In this document: one piece after another, positions 34,811-41,257 of the stretch
Layout: every line of letters begins with the position of its first letter
Numbering within the stretch: position 1 is the first letter of the stretch
Assembly (NCBI GenBank): GCA_014240275.1
Contig: JAAZXH010000024.1
Location: 1 to 41,257, forward strand
Length of the DNA: 41,257 nt
Source: Candidatus Peregrinibacteria bacterium
GTDB lineage: Bacteria > Patescibacteriota > Gracilibacteria > UBA1369 > GCA-2718715
Direction of reading: 5' to 3'
Notes under the pieces: model-generated
What the model was told of the DNA's origin: nothing
The model's database searches: none
The model's input: the letters and a program-made list of their open reading frames with translations, nothing else
Position numbers and translations under genes: made by a program

Positions 34811-35269
34811 AAGATCAAAGATAAAGAAAGTTCATTAACATAACATTTGTAAGAAACTTATTTTTCAAACAAAGCCAAAGGATTGGCAGAAAAGTGATCA
34901 GGTGCTAAGGCCTACCTTAAATGGCCCCCTCTAAGGCTAAAGCCAAAGAGCCGAGGGAAAAATGAAATAGTGTTTTCCCTTCCTCTTTTGCTTTATGATG
35001 AAGCTAAGCCTAACTAACTTAGTTTCGAAACCCAAATTGTCAATATTTAGTTCGCGCTAAATGACACAGCTTGGTGTACCACTTCTATTGACCACCATAT
35101 CATAGCAGATGATGCACATTTTATCAAGCGGTCCGAGGTAAGACTAAAAACTCACCAAAGTACAGCAAAAGATAGGTAAGTAGTTACTACCCTCGACAGT
35201 CTTTCTAAGATAACTTATTCACGGAAAATCATACTTCCGTCGAATGATCTCAGAAAGATTGTCTTTTTT
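34811..35269 (+). ncRNA. Unidentified structured non-coding RNA, about 460 nt
   Basis: A non-coding stretch in a genome that otherwise leaves almost no gaps. Visible plus-strand hairpins: GCCAA/TTGGC (34874-34887), TAAGG/CCTTA (34906-34919), GGC/GCC (34935-34944), AGGGAAAA/TTTTCCCT (34954-34980), CTAAG/CTTAG (35004-35022), ATTTAG/CTAAAT (35045-35062), TGGTG/CACCA (35072-35097), ATCAT/ATGAT (35099-35113), and a longer-range CGAGG/CCTCG pairing (35134-35138 with 35191-35195). It ends in a 12-bp hairpin plus U-tract and is preceded by a promoter-like pair. I do not see RNase P, tmRNA, SRP, 6S or group I/II intron signatures. The strand is set by the terminator. Confidence 0.5.
35195..35269 (+). 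terminator. Intrinsic terminator of the structured RNA
   Basis: Outer stem GACAGTCTTTCT (35195-35206) with AGAAAGATTGTC (35252-35263), 12 bp including one G-U, enclosing an inner hairpin ACGGAA/TTCCGT (35221-35240), followed directly by TTTTTT (35264-35269). Confidence 0.75.
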
Positions 35270-35293
35270 ATTTACATTTTTATTTTATTATGT

Positions 35294-35299
35294 TATAAT
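35294..35299 (+). promoter_or_regulatory. -10 box of the 48-residue membrane peptide gene
   Basis: TATAAT after the upstream terminator; predicted +1 near 35306, a leader of about 14 nt to the ATG at 35320. The region upstream is nearly pure A/T and no -35 stands out. Confidence 0.5.
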
Positions 35300-35319
35300 T
35301 TATAAATATAAAAGAAACT

Positions 35320-35466
35320 ATGTCAGGTTTAAACCGAGAAAAAAAACGAATTATTGTGGCAATTGCGCTTGTTTTATGTTTGTCTTCAGCAAGTTTGATT
35401 GTCTTCCAAAACCAAGCATCTAGTGTAACTAAGGCCTCTTCTATTCACGCCCCGATTATCCCTTAA
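35320..35466 (+). CDS. 48-residue membrane peptide
   Basis: Starts MSGLNREKKR, then a hydrophobic helix (about 11-29, IIVAIALVLCLSSASLIVF) and a short polar tail ending in SIHAPIIP. It reads as a signal anchor with a 19-residue extracytoplasmic tail. It follows a terminator and its own TATAAT box, and the stop overlaps the leuS stop on the other strand by 11 bp. The orderly basic-hydrophobic-polar pattern argues for a real gene, but no homologue is recognised. Confidence 0.5.
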   Translation: MSGLNREKKRIIVAIALVLCLSSASLIVFQNQASSVTKASSIHAPIIP

Positions 35467-37840
35467 CAACAAAACTTACAATTTTTCCTGGTACAAAGAT
35501 AGTTTTTACTACTTCTTTGCCTTCTAGGTATTTTGCAATTTCAGGTCTTTGGCTCACATTAGCTATAATAGACTCTTTTTCGGCGGCAGTATCAAATTCT
35601 AAACTGGCACGCATTTTACCATTCACCTGAATAGCGTATACACAAGTATTAGAAACTAAGGCCGATTTGTCGACTTCTTGGAATTGACTCAAAAAGATAG
35701 ATTCGGTTTTACCTAGTAGTTCATGCCATGCATGTTCTGCTAGGTGAGGGGCTAGGGGAGCCAAGATTTGGATTAAACTTTCTAGTCCGTTTTGCTCAGC
35801 GCCATGCTTTGCGATAAAGTTATAAAACTCCATACAAGCCGCCATTACAGTATTAAATTGAAAGTTCTCATAGTCTTTTATAGACTTTTCAAGCAAACTA
35901 TTGAGCTCTCGCTTATAATCTGATTCTTTTGTAGCATCTAGCTCTTTTGGGTTTTCGTAAAACCGCAGTAGTTTGTCTCTAAATCTTAAGACTCCAATGA
36001 TACCTTCATCTGAAAAGTCTCCACCTTCTGTAAAAGGGCCTTGGAACATCATATACATTCTAAAAACATCAGCTCCAAATTTATTCACATAATCATCGGG
36101 GTTTACCACGTTACCTTTAGATTTACTCATTTTAGCACCATCTTTGGTAATTATACCTTGGTGAATTAAACGTTTTACTGGTTCATTGCATGTAAATAAG
36201 CCTTGGTCACGTAAAAATTTATGAATAAAACGCACATATAAAAGGTGCATACAGGCGTGCTCTGCACCCCCCATATAAAGATCAACTGGAATTAATTTTT
36301 GCATTTGTTCTTCAGTTGCAAGCTGTGAAGGATCCGCATGGTTTGCATATCGGTTAAGGTAAAAGCTAGAACACACAAATGCATCAAGCGTATCGAATTC
36401 TGCTCTATAGCCGGGTCCAAAAATCTTTTCTACATTAGCTTGCAGTTGTTTTGAGCTTCCAAGTGGAGGAACTCCAGTTGGCTTGTAGTCAACATCAGTC
36501 GGTAGTTCCCAAGGAAGATGTTCTTCTGGAATTGGAACCACTTGGCCTTCCGGATCATACACTATCGGAATCGGGCAGCCCCAGTATCTTTGGCGACCCA
36601 CACTCCAGTCTCGCAAACGATAGGTAGTTTGTAGCTCACCTTTATTCATAGCTTTCAGATCTGCAGAAATTGCAGTTATGGCCTCACTAGTATTCAAACC
36701 ATTATATTTGTCGGAATTAATTAGAGTTCCATGTTCTAATACTGGCAAATCTGAGTCAGACTGAATAACTTGAGAAATTGCTAATTTATATTTATTCGCA
36801 AAAATAAAATCTCTTGCGTCGTGAGCGGGTACTCCCATTACCGCACCAGTTCCATAGGTATAGATTACGTAGTCGGCTGTCCATACTGGAACTTTTTTGC
36901 CATTTAAGGGATTGGTCACATAGGCACCTGTAAATAAACCAGTTTTTTCTAATTCAGTGCTAGATCTATCAATTTCTGATTTTAAGGCCGTTTGATTTTG
37001 GTATTCACTGACTTGATCCATATGACTTTCAGGCACGATAGTTTTTAAAAGCGGATGTTCAGGGGCTAGTACAACGTATTCCACACCAAAAACAGTATCT
37101 ATGCGAGTTGTAAAACATTCAATTTCAAAGTTTTCACCTGCAAAGTTTATAACAGTACCCTGGCTTTTGCCGATCCAGTTTTTTTGCATAGTAATAGTTT
37201 TGGCAGGCCAGTTCAATTCTGAAAAATCTAATAAGTCTTCAGCGTAGTCAGTGATTTTGAAAAACCATTGTTTCATCATTTTCTTTTCTACCATTGCTCC
37301 TGAGCGTTCCGCGGTACCATCAGGTAAAATTTGCTCATTCGCAATTACAGTTTGGTCAACTGGATCCCAGTTTACCAAAGCTTCTTTTTGAAAGGCTAAA
37401 CCAGCTTTATGCAATTTTAAAAATAGCCACTGTGTCCATTTATAGTATTCTGGGCTAGAAGTGATCATCCGATATTTATCTTCAAACATACCACCAATAC
37501 CATCAATTTGTTCATTCATGATTTTAATGTTTTTGGCAGTACTATCTTGCGGTGCTATATTAGTTTTAATTGCAAAATTTTCAGCAGGTAAGCCAAAACT
37601 ATCGTAACCTAAGGGTTGAAAAACATTGAACCCCTGCATTTTTTTAAACCTACCAAATATATCAATTCCTGAGTAATTAAACCAGTGCCCAATGTGCAAT
37701 CGACTCCCAGAAGGGTAAGGGAACATTACCAAATTGTAAAAAGCATTATCTAAGTTTTGAGGATCAAAAGCCAGTTTTGGGTTTGATCGCCAGGCAGCTT
37801 GCCACTTAGACTCAATACCCTGAAAATCATAAGATTGCAT
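35456..37840 (-). CDS. leuS: Leucyl-tRNA synthetase
   Basis: 794 residues. HIGH motif in FPYPSGSRLHIGHWFNYSGI (about 41-60), GYDSFGLPAENFA, the CP1 editing domain with FTTRIDTVFGVEYVVLAPEHP and the Asp-rich GVPAHDARDFIFA, YWGCPIPIVY, and KMSKSKGNVVNPDDY. The anticodon-binding helical domain and short C-terminal extension follow (ending KTIFVPGKIVSFVVKG). Somewhat shorter than E. coli (860). It comes last in an operon-like run after rsmI and three pseudopilins, 41 bp downstream of the last pilin gene. Confidence 0.96.
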   Translation of the reverse strand: MQSYDFQGIESKWQAAWRSNPKLAFDPQNLDNAFYNLVMFPYPSGSRLHIGHWFNYSGIDIFGRFKKMQGFNVFQPLGYDSFGLPAENFAIKTNIAPQDSTAKNIKIMNEQIDGIGGMFEDKYRMITSSPEYYKWTQWLFLKLHKAGLAFQKEALVNWDPVDQTVIANEQILPDGTAERSGAMVEKKMMKQWFFKITDYAEDLLDFSELNWPAKTITMQKNWIGKSQGTVINFAGENFEIECFTTRIDTVFGVEYVVLAPEHPLLKTIVPESHMDQVSEYQNQTALKSEIDRSSTELEKTGLFTGAYVTNPLNGKKVPVWTADYVIYTYGTGAVMGVPAHDARDFIFANKYKLAISQVIQSDSDLPVLEHGTLINSDKYNGLNTSEAITAISADLKAMNKGELQTTYRLRDWSVGRQRYWGCPIPIVYDPEGQVVPIPEEHLPWELPTDVDYKPTGVPPLGSSKQLQANVEKIFGPGYRAEFDTLDAFVCSSFYLNRYANHADPSQLATEEQMQKLIPVDLYMGGAEHACMHLLYVRFIHKFLRDQGLFTCNEPVKRLIHQGIITKDGAKMSKSKGNVVNPDDYVNKFGADVFRMYMMFQGPFTEGGDFSDEGIIGVLRFRDKLLRFYENPKELDATKESDYKRELNSLLEKSIKDYENFQFNTVMAACMEFYNFIAKHGAEQNGLESLIQILAPLAPHLAEHAWHELLGKTESIFLSQFQEVDKSALVSNTCVYAIQVNGKMRASLEFDTAAEKESIIANVSQRPEIAKYLEGKEVVKTIFVPGKIVSFVVKG

Positions 37841-37881
37841 ACGAAAGATTTAAAACGCAATCATATTAGCATGTTTCGCAT

Positions 37882-38907
37882 CTAAATATCAAATACATGG
37901 TAAATTTCCACCGGAATGCGTGAAGCCTGACCCTGAAAAGGAATCACAAACTTATTCTTTGGTTCTACAAAAAATTTTATATGCACAAAAGGAGCTTGTT
38001 GCACCTCAGCTGTTAACTGGTTTGGTGCTAGATCCAAAGATTGGTGAGGTCCAAATTCCACCTCAAAGTCTGATATATTTAAATTTAAAGAAGAAATAGG
38101 CACAGCCCCTTTATATAATTCCGAAGTATTATTAGCAACAAAAGAATTATTCGTTAAAACCTTGCCTGCTCCACAATTAAAGGACTTCGCACACTTGTAG
38201 TTCGTATAAGGGTTAGGTATATCTAGTTCTACTTCGGGGTTTGGATTCAAAATCGCTAAACTTAATAATTTTTGGTCATCAAAGTCTTTAATTCCAAAAA
38301 TAAATTTATTTCCACTGGCATCTTTTAAAAATAGTTTATTCATGGTATTACCTCCCGGCTGACACGCTCTATTAGAAATAGGGGAGTTAGCCTCGCCTTT
38401 TAAATGGGCTTCAGTATATTTATCATCTGCACAAATAGAGCTCAATACTGGGTTCTCTCCTTTAGGGCTATCCTCGCTACCAGCAAAAATTACATTGCAT
38501 CGTTCGGTTGGCATTTCATAATATTCACCGTCGTTATCAATACATCCATTGCCAAGATTATCAGGTGTTCCGTCTGGTTTGGTTCCAAAATCTAAAAATT
38601 GCAAAGCATATAGTCCGTCTTTTTCTCCGTATTCAATATCATTATGTGGGACAAGGCCATCTAAAACTGGGCAATTAGTTTTAGTTACACATTGTTCAAA
38701 ATACTCTGAGTAATCTATTTGCATGGTTGCTAGTTTTTCACTGATAAAGTTACGTAAAAAGCGAGCTTCGTTCAAAAAAACATTGAATTGTTTTGTTTGC
38801 TCAGACTGCTTGATATTATTAATGTAAATGTTTAGCGAGACAACCGAAACCACAGAAAAAATTGCAATACTCACCATTACCTCTACCAAAGAAAGTGCTT
38901 TTTTCAT
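37882..38907 (-). CDS. Large Cys-rich minor pseudopilin
   Basis: 341 residues. N-terminus MKKA followed by LSLVEVMVSIAIFSVVSV: a class III prepilin site with Ala in place of Gly before the cut and Glu5 kept, then the hydrophobic alpha-1 helix. The long C-terminal domain holds eight Cys (QCVTKTNC, NGC, TERC, SSIC, RAC, KC, NC) and an acidic NGCIDNDGEYYE loop that could bind Ca2+. Size and placement third in the cluster suggest a tip minor pilin (PilX/GspK-like). The start overlaps the previous gene as ATGA. Confidence 0.8.
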   Translation of the reverse strand: MKKALSLVEVMVSIAIFSVVSVVSLNIYINNIKQSEQTKQFNVFLNEARFLRNFISEKLATMQIDYSEYFEQCVTKTNCPVLDGLVPHNDIEYGEKDGLYALQFLDFGTKPDGTPDNLGNGCIDNDGEYYEMPTERCNVIFAGSEDSPKGENPVLSSICADDKYTEAHLKGEANSPISNRACQPGGNTMNKLFLKDASGNKFIFGIKDFDDQKLLSLAILNPNPEVELDIPNPYTNYKCAKSFNCGAGKVLTNNSFVANNTSELYKGAVPISSLNLNISDFEVEFGPHQSLDLAPNQLTAEVQQAPFVHIKFFVEPKNKFVIPFQGQASRIPVEIYHVFDI

Positions 38908-39368
38908 GATTCTGGATTAAATAAGAATTCTTTTGTTAGTAATTTTTCGGAACCGTCTTCTAAAAATTTAACTTCAACTAGTGCTTTTACAGAGTTGTCA
39001 GTTTTAGTAAGTGATGAGCGAACTTTTAAACCATCAATTTCTTGAAAATTATCTGCGTTACCTACTATATTAATGCCATCTTCTGGAGCAGTACATTCAG
39101 CTTCATTTGGGTAATTTTCTTGTAGAAAGCAATTTAAAAATTGGCGTTTTCCATAACGTATCAAATTAGTTTTGAGTTTGTAGTACAGTTTAATAGACTC
39201 TACTTGTAAAGCTTGATTTGCTATGAATCTATCTTTATTACTTGATGTTGTAGACAATGATAAATCTGTAATATTGAGACTCAGTGTGAACAAAAATCCA
39301 ATTAAGCTAATGGCGATCACCACTTCTATCATCGACATGGCATTACTGAGCTGCATTTTGTCCGGCAT
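38904..39368 (-). CDS. Pseudopilin (minor pilin)
   Basis: 154 residues. A short leader (MPDKMQLSNA) precedes MSMIEVVIAISLIGFLFTLSL, the conserved prepilin N-terminus with Glu5. The globular part carries two Cys (NCFLQENYPNEAEC) likely to form a disulfide loop. It overlaps its upstream neighbour by 26 bp and the downstream pilin by 4 bp. An accessory pilin of a DNA-uptake/type IV pilus system, GspI/PilV-like in position. Confidence 0.8.
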   Translation of the reverse strand: MPDKMQLSNAMSMIEVVIAISLIGFLFTLSLNITDLSLSTTSSNKDRFIANQALQVESIKLYYKLKTNLIRYGKRQFLNCFLQENYPNEAECTAPEDGINIVGNADNFQEIDGLKVRSSLTKTDNSVKALVEVKFLEDGSEKLLTKEFLFNPES

Positions 39369-39918
39369 CGGTACTTGGGGTTAGTAAATCTATTTTACAG
39401 GCTAGGGAATTGAGCCAAATTTCTGCACCAGCAACTGAAAAGCTAGCCAACATAATTTCATCATTTCCTTTTTTTAGTACGCAGTCTTTTTGACTGCCAG
39501 ATCTAAAGGCAAAACTTAATTTTTCGGTTTGGTTCAATAGCACTTTCTCACCATTATCATTTACCCAAAAGCGTTGTATGTCTTGGCCGCAAAAATAGCT
39601 ACGGTTTAAATTTTGAGTTAAATCAGTTGTTTGATTCTCTTCTGGGCAAACTGCTGGCAAATTCTCTTGGTTAAGAGGTCTAACACTAGAGCCGATACCA
39701 TTATTTGCTAAAGTAAGGGTTGTAAAATTGACTTGCTGCTCAGTAGCAGCAATTGCGTTGAGTTGTAGATTAAACTGCAGACTTCGAAAGTCTTTTTCAA
39801 TTATTGTTGAGTCGGTATTTTGAAAACTTATAAAATCAGTTTGCAACATTGCAACTGACAAGACTCCAACAATTACTATTACCACAATTAGTTCTAGTAA
39901 TGTAAAAGCCTTATTCAT
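39343..39918 (-). CDS. Pseudopilin, FimT/GspH-like
   Basis: 191 residues from the ATG at 39918 (MNKA then FTLLELIVVIVIVGVLS). The longer frame to 39978 adds residues that would spoil the prepilin leader. Cleavage before Phe with Glu5 kept is typical, and the helix is followed by a beta-rich domain with four Cys. First pilin of the set; it overlaps the rsmI stop by 8 bp. PilB at 20131-21810 is the probable motor. Confidence 0.82.
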   Translation of the reverse strand: MNKAFTLLELIVVIVIVGVLSVAMLQTDFISFQNTDSTIIEKDFRSLQFNLQLNAIAATEQQVNFTTLTLANNGIGSSVRPLNQENLPAVCPEENQTTDLTQNLNRSYFCGQDIQRFWVNDNGEKVLLNQTEKLSFAFRSGSQKDCVLKKGNDEIMLASFSVAGAEIWLNSLACKIDLLTPSTDAGQNAAQ

Positions 39919-40585
39919 ATTTATAGTTTTTAGGTGCCAAAACCATAACAAATTCACCTTTGGGTTTGGATGCTTCAAATTTTTCTATCGCCATAGATAT
40001 TGTACCGGTAAATACTTCTTCATGCAATTTTGAAATCTCTCGAGATATTGAAATATATCTTTCGCCGAGTAGTTCTTGAAACTGATTTAAGGTTTTAAGA
40101 ACTCGATAAGGTGACTCATAAATAACCACGGAGTAGGTAGTATCTGCAAAGGATTTAATTAAAGTCTGTCGACCTTTTTTTTGGGGCATAAAGCCAAGAT
40201 ACAAAAACTTATCACTTGGCAACCCAGAAGCTGTCACCGCTGCAATTGCAGCACAAGGGCCAGGTAAAACACTAACTTGAATATTATTTTGGGTAGCTAA
40301 TTTTACTATTTTATATCCAGGATCTGAAATACAAGGAGATCCAGCATCAGTTATCAGTGCAACTTTTTTACCTTCTTGCAAATATTTTAAAATCTCTTCC
40401 AATCTTTGCGGTTTACTATGACTGTGAAAACTCAAAAGAGGTTTTTTTATTTCGTATGTGTTTAAGAGTTTCAGGCTATGTCGGGTATCTTCGCATAATA
40501 TCAAATCAACTTCTTTCAAAGTTTCAATGGCTCGCAAAGTTATATCTTTTAAATTCCCAATTGGGGTTGCAACTAAATAAAGCAT
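39911..40585 (-). CDS. rsmI: 16S rRNA (cytidine1402-2'-O)-methyltransferase RsmI
   Basis: 224 residues. SAM-dependent methyltransferase of the tetrapyrrole-methylase fold. Motifs: YLVATPIGNLKDITLRAIETL, ILCEDTRHSLKLL, LLSFHSHS, ALITDAGSPCISDPGYKIV and VLPGPCAAIAAVTASGLPSDKFLYLGF. The usual C-terminal helical domain of about 50 residues is missing (family about 275-290), leaving the catalytic core. It methylates C1402 in the decoding centre. The start follows directly after the stop of a 49-residue membrane peptide gene (TAAATG). Confidence 0.94.
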   Translation of the reverse strand: MLYLVATPIGNLKDITLRAIETLKEVDLILCEDTRHSLKLLNTYEIKKPLLSFHSHSKPQRLEEILKYLQEGKKVALITDAGSPCISDPGYKIVKLATQNNIQVSVLPGPCAAIAAVTASGLPSDKFLYLGFMPQKKGRQTLIKSFADTTYSVVIYESPYRVLKTLNQFQELLGERYISISREISKLHEEVFTGTISMAIEKFEASKPKGEFVMVLAPKNYKYE

Positions 40586-40735
40586 TTATAATTTTTTTAG
40601 ACGCCAATAACATACACCTGCTAGAATAATGAAAATCCAAAAAGTCAAAACTGGCACAAAATACAAGATCAGTGCCAGTAATATTAAGTTGATCGCTAGA
40701 AGTTCTAATAAGGTTTTAAAGCTTTCTTTTTGCAT
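40586..40735 (-). CDS. 49-residue membrane peptide preceding rsmI
   Basis: Sequence begins MQKESFKTLLELLAIN and ends CYWRLKKL. It is almost wholly hydrophobic from residue 9 to 44, enough for two short TM helices with a VP turn near the middle (FVPVLTFW). The TAA is immediately followed by the rsmI ATG, and a TATAAA box predicts +1 one base before its own ATG. Gene-tight spacing and a clean start/stop support a real gene. Function unknown. Confidence 0.6.
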   Translation of the reverse strand: MQKESFKTLLELLAINLILLALILYFVPVLTFWIFIILAGVCYWRLKKL

Positions 40736-40738
40736 GAA

Positions 40739-40762
40739 GTATTTTATACCACTATAAAATAC
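40739..40762. promoter_or_regulatory. 24-bp perfect palindrome over the promoter of the 49-residue peptide gene
   Basis: Arms GTATTTTATA and TATAAAATAC flank CCAC. The minus-strand reading gives TGG-TATAAA, an extended -10 (40743-40748) with +1 near 40736. A dimeric repressor site or a hairpin after the upstream repeat gene are both possible; there is no U-tract on either side. Confidence 0.55.
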
Positions 40763-40771
40763 CTAATTTCC

Positions 40772-41257
40772 TTATTTTTTCCAAGTAAATTTTCTTCGTA
40801 CAGTAGCTCCCATCAAACCTAGTAGTACGAAAGCCGGAGGCAATGATTGATTTGAAGATTGGTTACATCCATTATCATTTGTGTTTTTATCAAGAGTTGA
40901 GCCACTTGGATCCGACTTTGGATTGTCGCTATCATCAATCACAACTGCATGTTGATCGTTATAATGTTGACTCATCATATCTGCACTATCAGATGGATCT
41001 TGCATTTCACCGGCATCTTGCATACCAGCCATAGAGTTATCACCAGCCATTTCACCGGCATCTTCTACGCCACCCGTAGAGTTATCGCCAGCCATTTCAC
41101 CGGCGTCTTGCATACCACCCGTAGAGTTATCGCCAGCCATTTCACCGGCGCCTTGCATACCACCCGTATAGTTATCACCAGCCATTTCACCGGCATCTTC
41201 TACGCCACCCATAGAGTTATCGCCAGCCATTTCACCGGCGTCTTGCATACCACCCAT
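40772..41257 (-). CDS. Repeat-rich surface protein with C-terminal sorting-like tail, 5' end missing
   Basis: At least 161 residues; the true N-terminus lies beyond the right edge. Five 15-residue units of the type (M/T)GG(M/V)(Q/E)DAGEMAGDNS and one degenerate copy are followed by a Ser/Asp/Asn linker (SDNPKSDPSGS). The last 32 residues are tripartite: GCNQSSNQ, a hydrophobic stretch LPPAFVLLGLMGAT, and a basic end VRRKFTWKK. This resembles MYXO-CTERM/JDVT-type sorting tails, which begin with a Cys and end in an Arg cluster, but no sortase-like enzyme gene is near. Function is probably a surface stalk or adhesin. Confidence 0.75.
   Translation of the reverse strand: MGGMQDAGEMAGDNSMGGVEDAGEMAGDNYTGGMQGAGEMAGDNSTGGMQDAGEMAGDNSTGGVEDAGEMAGDNSMAGMQDAGEMQDPSDSADMMSQHYNDQHAVVIDDSDNPKSDPSGSTLDKNTNDNGCNQSSNQSLPPAFVLLGLMGATVRRKFTWKK
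41033..41257 (-). repeat. 45-bp in-frame tandem repeat
   Basis: Five 45-bp units encoding 15 residues each, with a sixth degenerate copy to about 40997. Units alternate MQ(D/G)A and VEDA versions. The array reaches the window edge. Confidence 0.95.

Noticed and set aside
35220-35252. Minus-strand TTCGACGG resembling the conserved 5' end of tmRNA
   Set aside because: It is part of the inner hairpin of the plus-strand terminator. No GGGG-type acceptor, no T-arm/CCA end and no tag frame ending in ALAA is found within 500 nt.
34811-35269. RNase P RNA, SRP RNA, tmRNA or group II intron in the non-coding gap
   Set aside because: The RNase P GAGGAAAGTCC and ACAGAA cores, the SRP GGTCAGG...GGAAG loop, tmRNA ends and a domain V AGC...GAAA hairpin are all absent on both strands by eye.
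1-41257. Circular replicon with both repeat arrays joining
   Set aside because: The two arrays differ in unit length, sequence and strand, so the ends do not belong to one gene.
1-41257. Alternative genetic code (TGA as Gly, as in Gracilibacteria/Absconditabacteria)
   Set aside because: TGA ends the beta-CASP gene, the middle pseudopilin and rlmH at the expected lengths, and all housekeeping proteins read through without internal TGA.

Overview
The window is AT-rich, gene-dense DNA read with the standard code. TGA serves as the stop in ATGA start/stop overlaps at 3576 and 38904 and at the end of rlmH. It is most likely a chromosomal fragment of a small-genome bacterium of the Patescibacteria/CPR type. 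The clues are an alanyl-tRNA synthetase of about 600 residues instead of about 870, a DUF4012 protein, a core-only DprA, scattered type IV pilus genes, SLH and repeat-rich surface proteins, intergenic gaps often under 60 bp, and almost no Shine-Dalgarno sequences. This placement is inference; no rRNA gene is present.

Layout from left to right. A truncated repeat-rich surface protein (3-2351) faces a flavoprotein and a beta-CASP nuclease. Then come a secreted BsuPI-like protein, one Xer recombinase, and a dgt-nrdR operon for dNTP control. A minus-strand block follows: hisS, a membrane thioredoxin-fold protein, an SLH protein, a small lipoprotein and malic enzyme. Next is an RNA-processing stretch (tsaD, cca, rlmH, an RlmD-type methyltransferase), then an M29 aminopeptidase, ftsE without ftsX, dprA and pilB. 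nusA, recX and recA follow, then a small membrane protein, two glycosyltransferases, nadK, alaS, an unknown membrane-anchored protein with a DUF4012 protein, and miaB. A 647-bp gap holds an unidentified structured RNA. The right end has a 48-residue membrane peptide, leuS, three pseudopilins, rsmI, a 49-residue membrane peptide, and a truncated repeat protein with a C-terminal sorting-like tail.

Functionally the window mixes translation and tRNA/rRNA modification (hisS, alaS, leuS, tsaD, cca, miaB, rlmH, rlmD-type, rsmI), DNA uptake and recombination (pseudopilins, pilB, dprA, recA, recX) and the cell surface (SLH, DUF4012, glycosyltransferases, repeat proteins). The most interesting points are: the candidate RNA of about 460 nt with its own promoter and terminator; a palindrome filling the spacer of the recA promoter; a pilB promoter placed in the loop of the nusA terminator; eight of nine convergent gene pairs overlapping at their stop codons; recurrent -10 boxes directly before start codons (leaderless mRNAs); a DsbA-like domain that has lost CxxC; and a HisRS whose histidine-binding motifs are altered.
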